From a bacterium (lineage in GTDB: Bacteria > Armatimonadota > Zipacnadia > Zipacnadales > UBA11051): a stretch of DNA of 64,000 nucleotides. Positions within the stretch are counted from its first letter, which is position 1, and each line of letters opens with the position of its first letter. The position numbers were made by a program, and so were the translations under genes. The stretch covers positions 1 through 64,000 of the forward strand of contig JAUVVY010000014.1 in assembly GCA_030604405.1 (NCBI GenBank), read 5' to 3'. Under the pieces are notes generated by a model, which did not search any database, was not told the origin of the DNA, and saw nothing but the letters and a program-made list of their open reading frames with translations. This document shows, one piece after another, positions 60,349-64,000 of the stretch.

Positions 60349-61473
60349 ATGACCATAGTTGACCGTGGCATCGTATTCAGTGGGGAGCCTGGTTCAGACA
60401 CGCAGAGCGCGGCGTTTCCGGGCATCTGTGTCACACCCGGCGGACGTTGGCTCTGCGGCTTTCGCACAGCGCCCGAAAAAGGCTCCACCACAGACACAAC
60501 GCAGCTTACCTGGTCAGATGACCAGGGCCGAAGCTGGCGAGAGCCCATCTCGCCGTGGGGAGTGCTCGAATTCAACGGAAAGCCGGGGCGCTTTCGAGGC
60601 GCGTATGTGACTTCTCTCGGCGGGGACAGCCTCGTCGTCGCGCTCTGCTGGGTGGATGCCTCAGACCCGAGCCTGCCCTTCTGGCACGAGGCCACGGAAT
60701 GTCTGCTCGACACGCGCATCTTTTTGTCCCGCTCTGAAGACTGCGGCGAGACATGGTCGGCGCCCGAGTACGTGGACACTCACCCGATTGCAATGTGCGT
60801 CCCGCTGACCGGCCCGATCTTGTTGCTTCAAAATGGCGACTGGGCGTGCCATTTTGAGCTGAACAAACCGTACGGTGATACCTCCGTCTGGCGCCATGGC
60901 TCGATGATGGCCTTTTCGCATGATGCCGGAGCGACCTGGCCGCTCTTCAGCGTCGTCAGCAACGACCCGGCTGGCCGCTTCTTCTGGTGGGACCAGCGAC
61001 CAACAGTGCTTCTGGATGGCACGATTCTGAATATGTTCTGGACGCTGGACAACGAAGCGGGTGCATACATCAACATTCAGGCCCGCGAATCGAAGGACCA
61101 CGGCCGCGCCTGGTCGGAGATGTGGGATACCGGCCTGCCCGGTCAGCCCGGCAATCCGGTGCCGCTGCTCGACGGGCGCATCGCCATGCCCTATGTCAAT
61201 CGCAGCGACGAGCCGAAGATCATGCTCCGCTGCAGCTCCGACGGCGGCCGCACGTGGCCCGATGACACGGAGCTGCCCATCTACACGTCCGGGATGGAAA
61301 CGCAGACGTGGGGCCGCAAGAAAACGATGCAGGACACCTGGGCGGAGATGGCCGAGTTCTCTGTCGGGCTTCCTGCGGCGGCGGCGCTTGCGGACGGGGA
61401 TGTATTGATCGTCTATTACGCCGGCCCTGAGACAGATATGACGGCGATTGAATGGGCGCGTGTTCGCCCATAA
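60349..61473 (+). CDS. BNR-repeat / sialidase-fold protein 2
   Basis: A 374-residue protein with five Asp-box-like units: SDDQGRSWREP, SEDCGETWSAP, SHDAGATWPLF, SKDHGRAWSEM and SSDGGRTWPDD. It is similar in size and fold to its divergent neighbour but well diverged. It is cytoplasmic by lack of a signal peptide. AGAGGGA precedes the ATG at 60349. It is followed 47 nt later by the amidohydrolase-aminotransferase fusion, so the pair may process an amino sugar or acylated sugar; this is inference. Confidence 0.78.
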   Translation: MTIVDRGIVFSGEPGSDTQSAAFPGICVTPGGRWLCGFRTAPEKGSTTDTTQLTWSDDQGRSWREPISPWGVLEFNGKPGRFRGAYVTSLGGDSLVVALCWVDASDPSLPFWHEATECLLDTRIFLSRSEDCGETWSAPEYVDTHPIAMCVPLTGPILLLQNGDWACHFELNKPYGDTSVWRHGSMMAFSHDAGATWPLFSVVSNDPAGRFFWWDQRPTVLLDGTILNMFWTLDNEAGAYINIQARESKDHGRAWSEMWDTGLPGQPGNPVPLLDGRIAMPYVNRSDEPKIMLRCSSDGGRTWPDDTELPIYTSGMETQTWGRKKTMQDTWAEMAEFSVGLPAAAALADGDVLIVYYAGPETDMTAIEWARVRP

Positions 61474-61520
61474 GAACACAAGCCCGCCATTCGCACCACT
61501 GCGCAAGAGGGAAGAATGCT

Positions 61521-63836
<2,316 letters not shown>

Positions 63837-64000
63837 TTACAAGGCATCTCGGCGCGCGGATGGCGAGTCGCGCAAGCTTCAGCTTTGAAAACAGCCGCCG
63901 CCTGCTCGATGTAGGCAATTCTGCAACAAGTAAGAACTCATACGGGAGACCCCGACGGACAAAGCCCTGGACGAGGGATCGGCACGATGGCAACGATATT
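63837..64000. other. Downstream spacer at window edge
   Basis: 164 bp with no recognisable gene, hairpin or promoter. It may be the upstream region of a gene beyond the window. Confidence 0.6.

Overview
The window is about 60% G+C, bacterial, gene-dense but punctuated by long repeat-filled spacers. It has no rRNA, tRNA, ribosomal protein or other phylogenetic marker, so I do not name a taxon. The content points to an uncultured, polysaccharide- or glycoside-degrading bacterium of the Planctomycetota/Armatimonadota/Hydrogenedentota/Latescibacterota kind. It encodes secreted multi-domain lyases and glycosidase-like proteins, FG-GAP and BNR propellers, Gfo/Idh/MocA and TIM-barrel epimerase enzymes, many UroD-like proteins, and abundant palindromic intergenic repeats.

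Layout. 323-1147: a TIM-barrel epimerase. 1258-6536 (minus): a four-gene operon of a GntR/YtrA-type repressor, an ABC ATPase and two ABC-2 permeases, each fused to a C-terminal beta-propeller, under a self-overlapping, apparently leaderless promoter. 6958-11102 (minus): an ornithine-cyclodeaminase-like enzyme, a five-bladed-propeller glycosidase-like protein and a secreted LamG protein with a seven-bladed propeller inserted in it. 11407-18144 (plus): a giant heparinase II/III-like lyase, an FG-GAP protein and a Gfo/Idh/MocA oxidoreductase. 18290-18941: a HEPN/MNT toxin-antitoxin pair. 18993-23790 (minus): four consecutive UroD/MtaA-like genes. 24254-28291: a 1345-residue secreted glycosidase-like protein.

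28300-32454 is an accessory island. It holds a winged-helix/Panacea-like antitoxin candidate with a RelE-like toxin carrying two CxxC motifs, a HEPN-like protein bracketed by two remnants of a restriction-modification C-terminus, and a protein made of five tandem winged-helix repeats. Inverted copies of an intergenic repeat flank the defence-like part. 32668-48000 returns to secreted polysaccharide enzymes: two more heparinase-like lyases, a secreted TIM-barrel candidate, and a tandem pair of ~970-residue paralogues. The spacers here contain a 2-kb-offset duplicated leader with a dead lyase 5' end and a set of nested small insertion elements.

48310-53457 is a catabolic operon: UroD-like, hexulose-6-phosphate synthase family, TIM-barrel epimerase, MlrC/M81 and SDR. 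53634-63836 carries a secreted alpha/alpha-barrel candidate, a double FG-GAP propeller, two BNR/sialidase-like proteins and an amidohydrolase-aminotransferase fusion.

The likely theme is extracellular cleavage of an acidic or substituted glycan by the lyases and glycosidase-like proteins, followed by intracellular oxidation, isomerisation, retro-aldol and deamination steps on the released sugars. The substrate cannot be read from sequence. The most unusual items are the permease-propeller export operon, a 137-bp triple-hairpin module present twice in opposite orientation, the nested elements at 38381-38936, and the five-repeat winged-helix protein.
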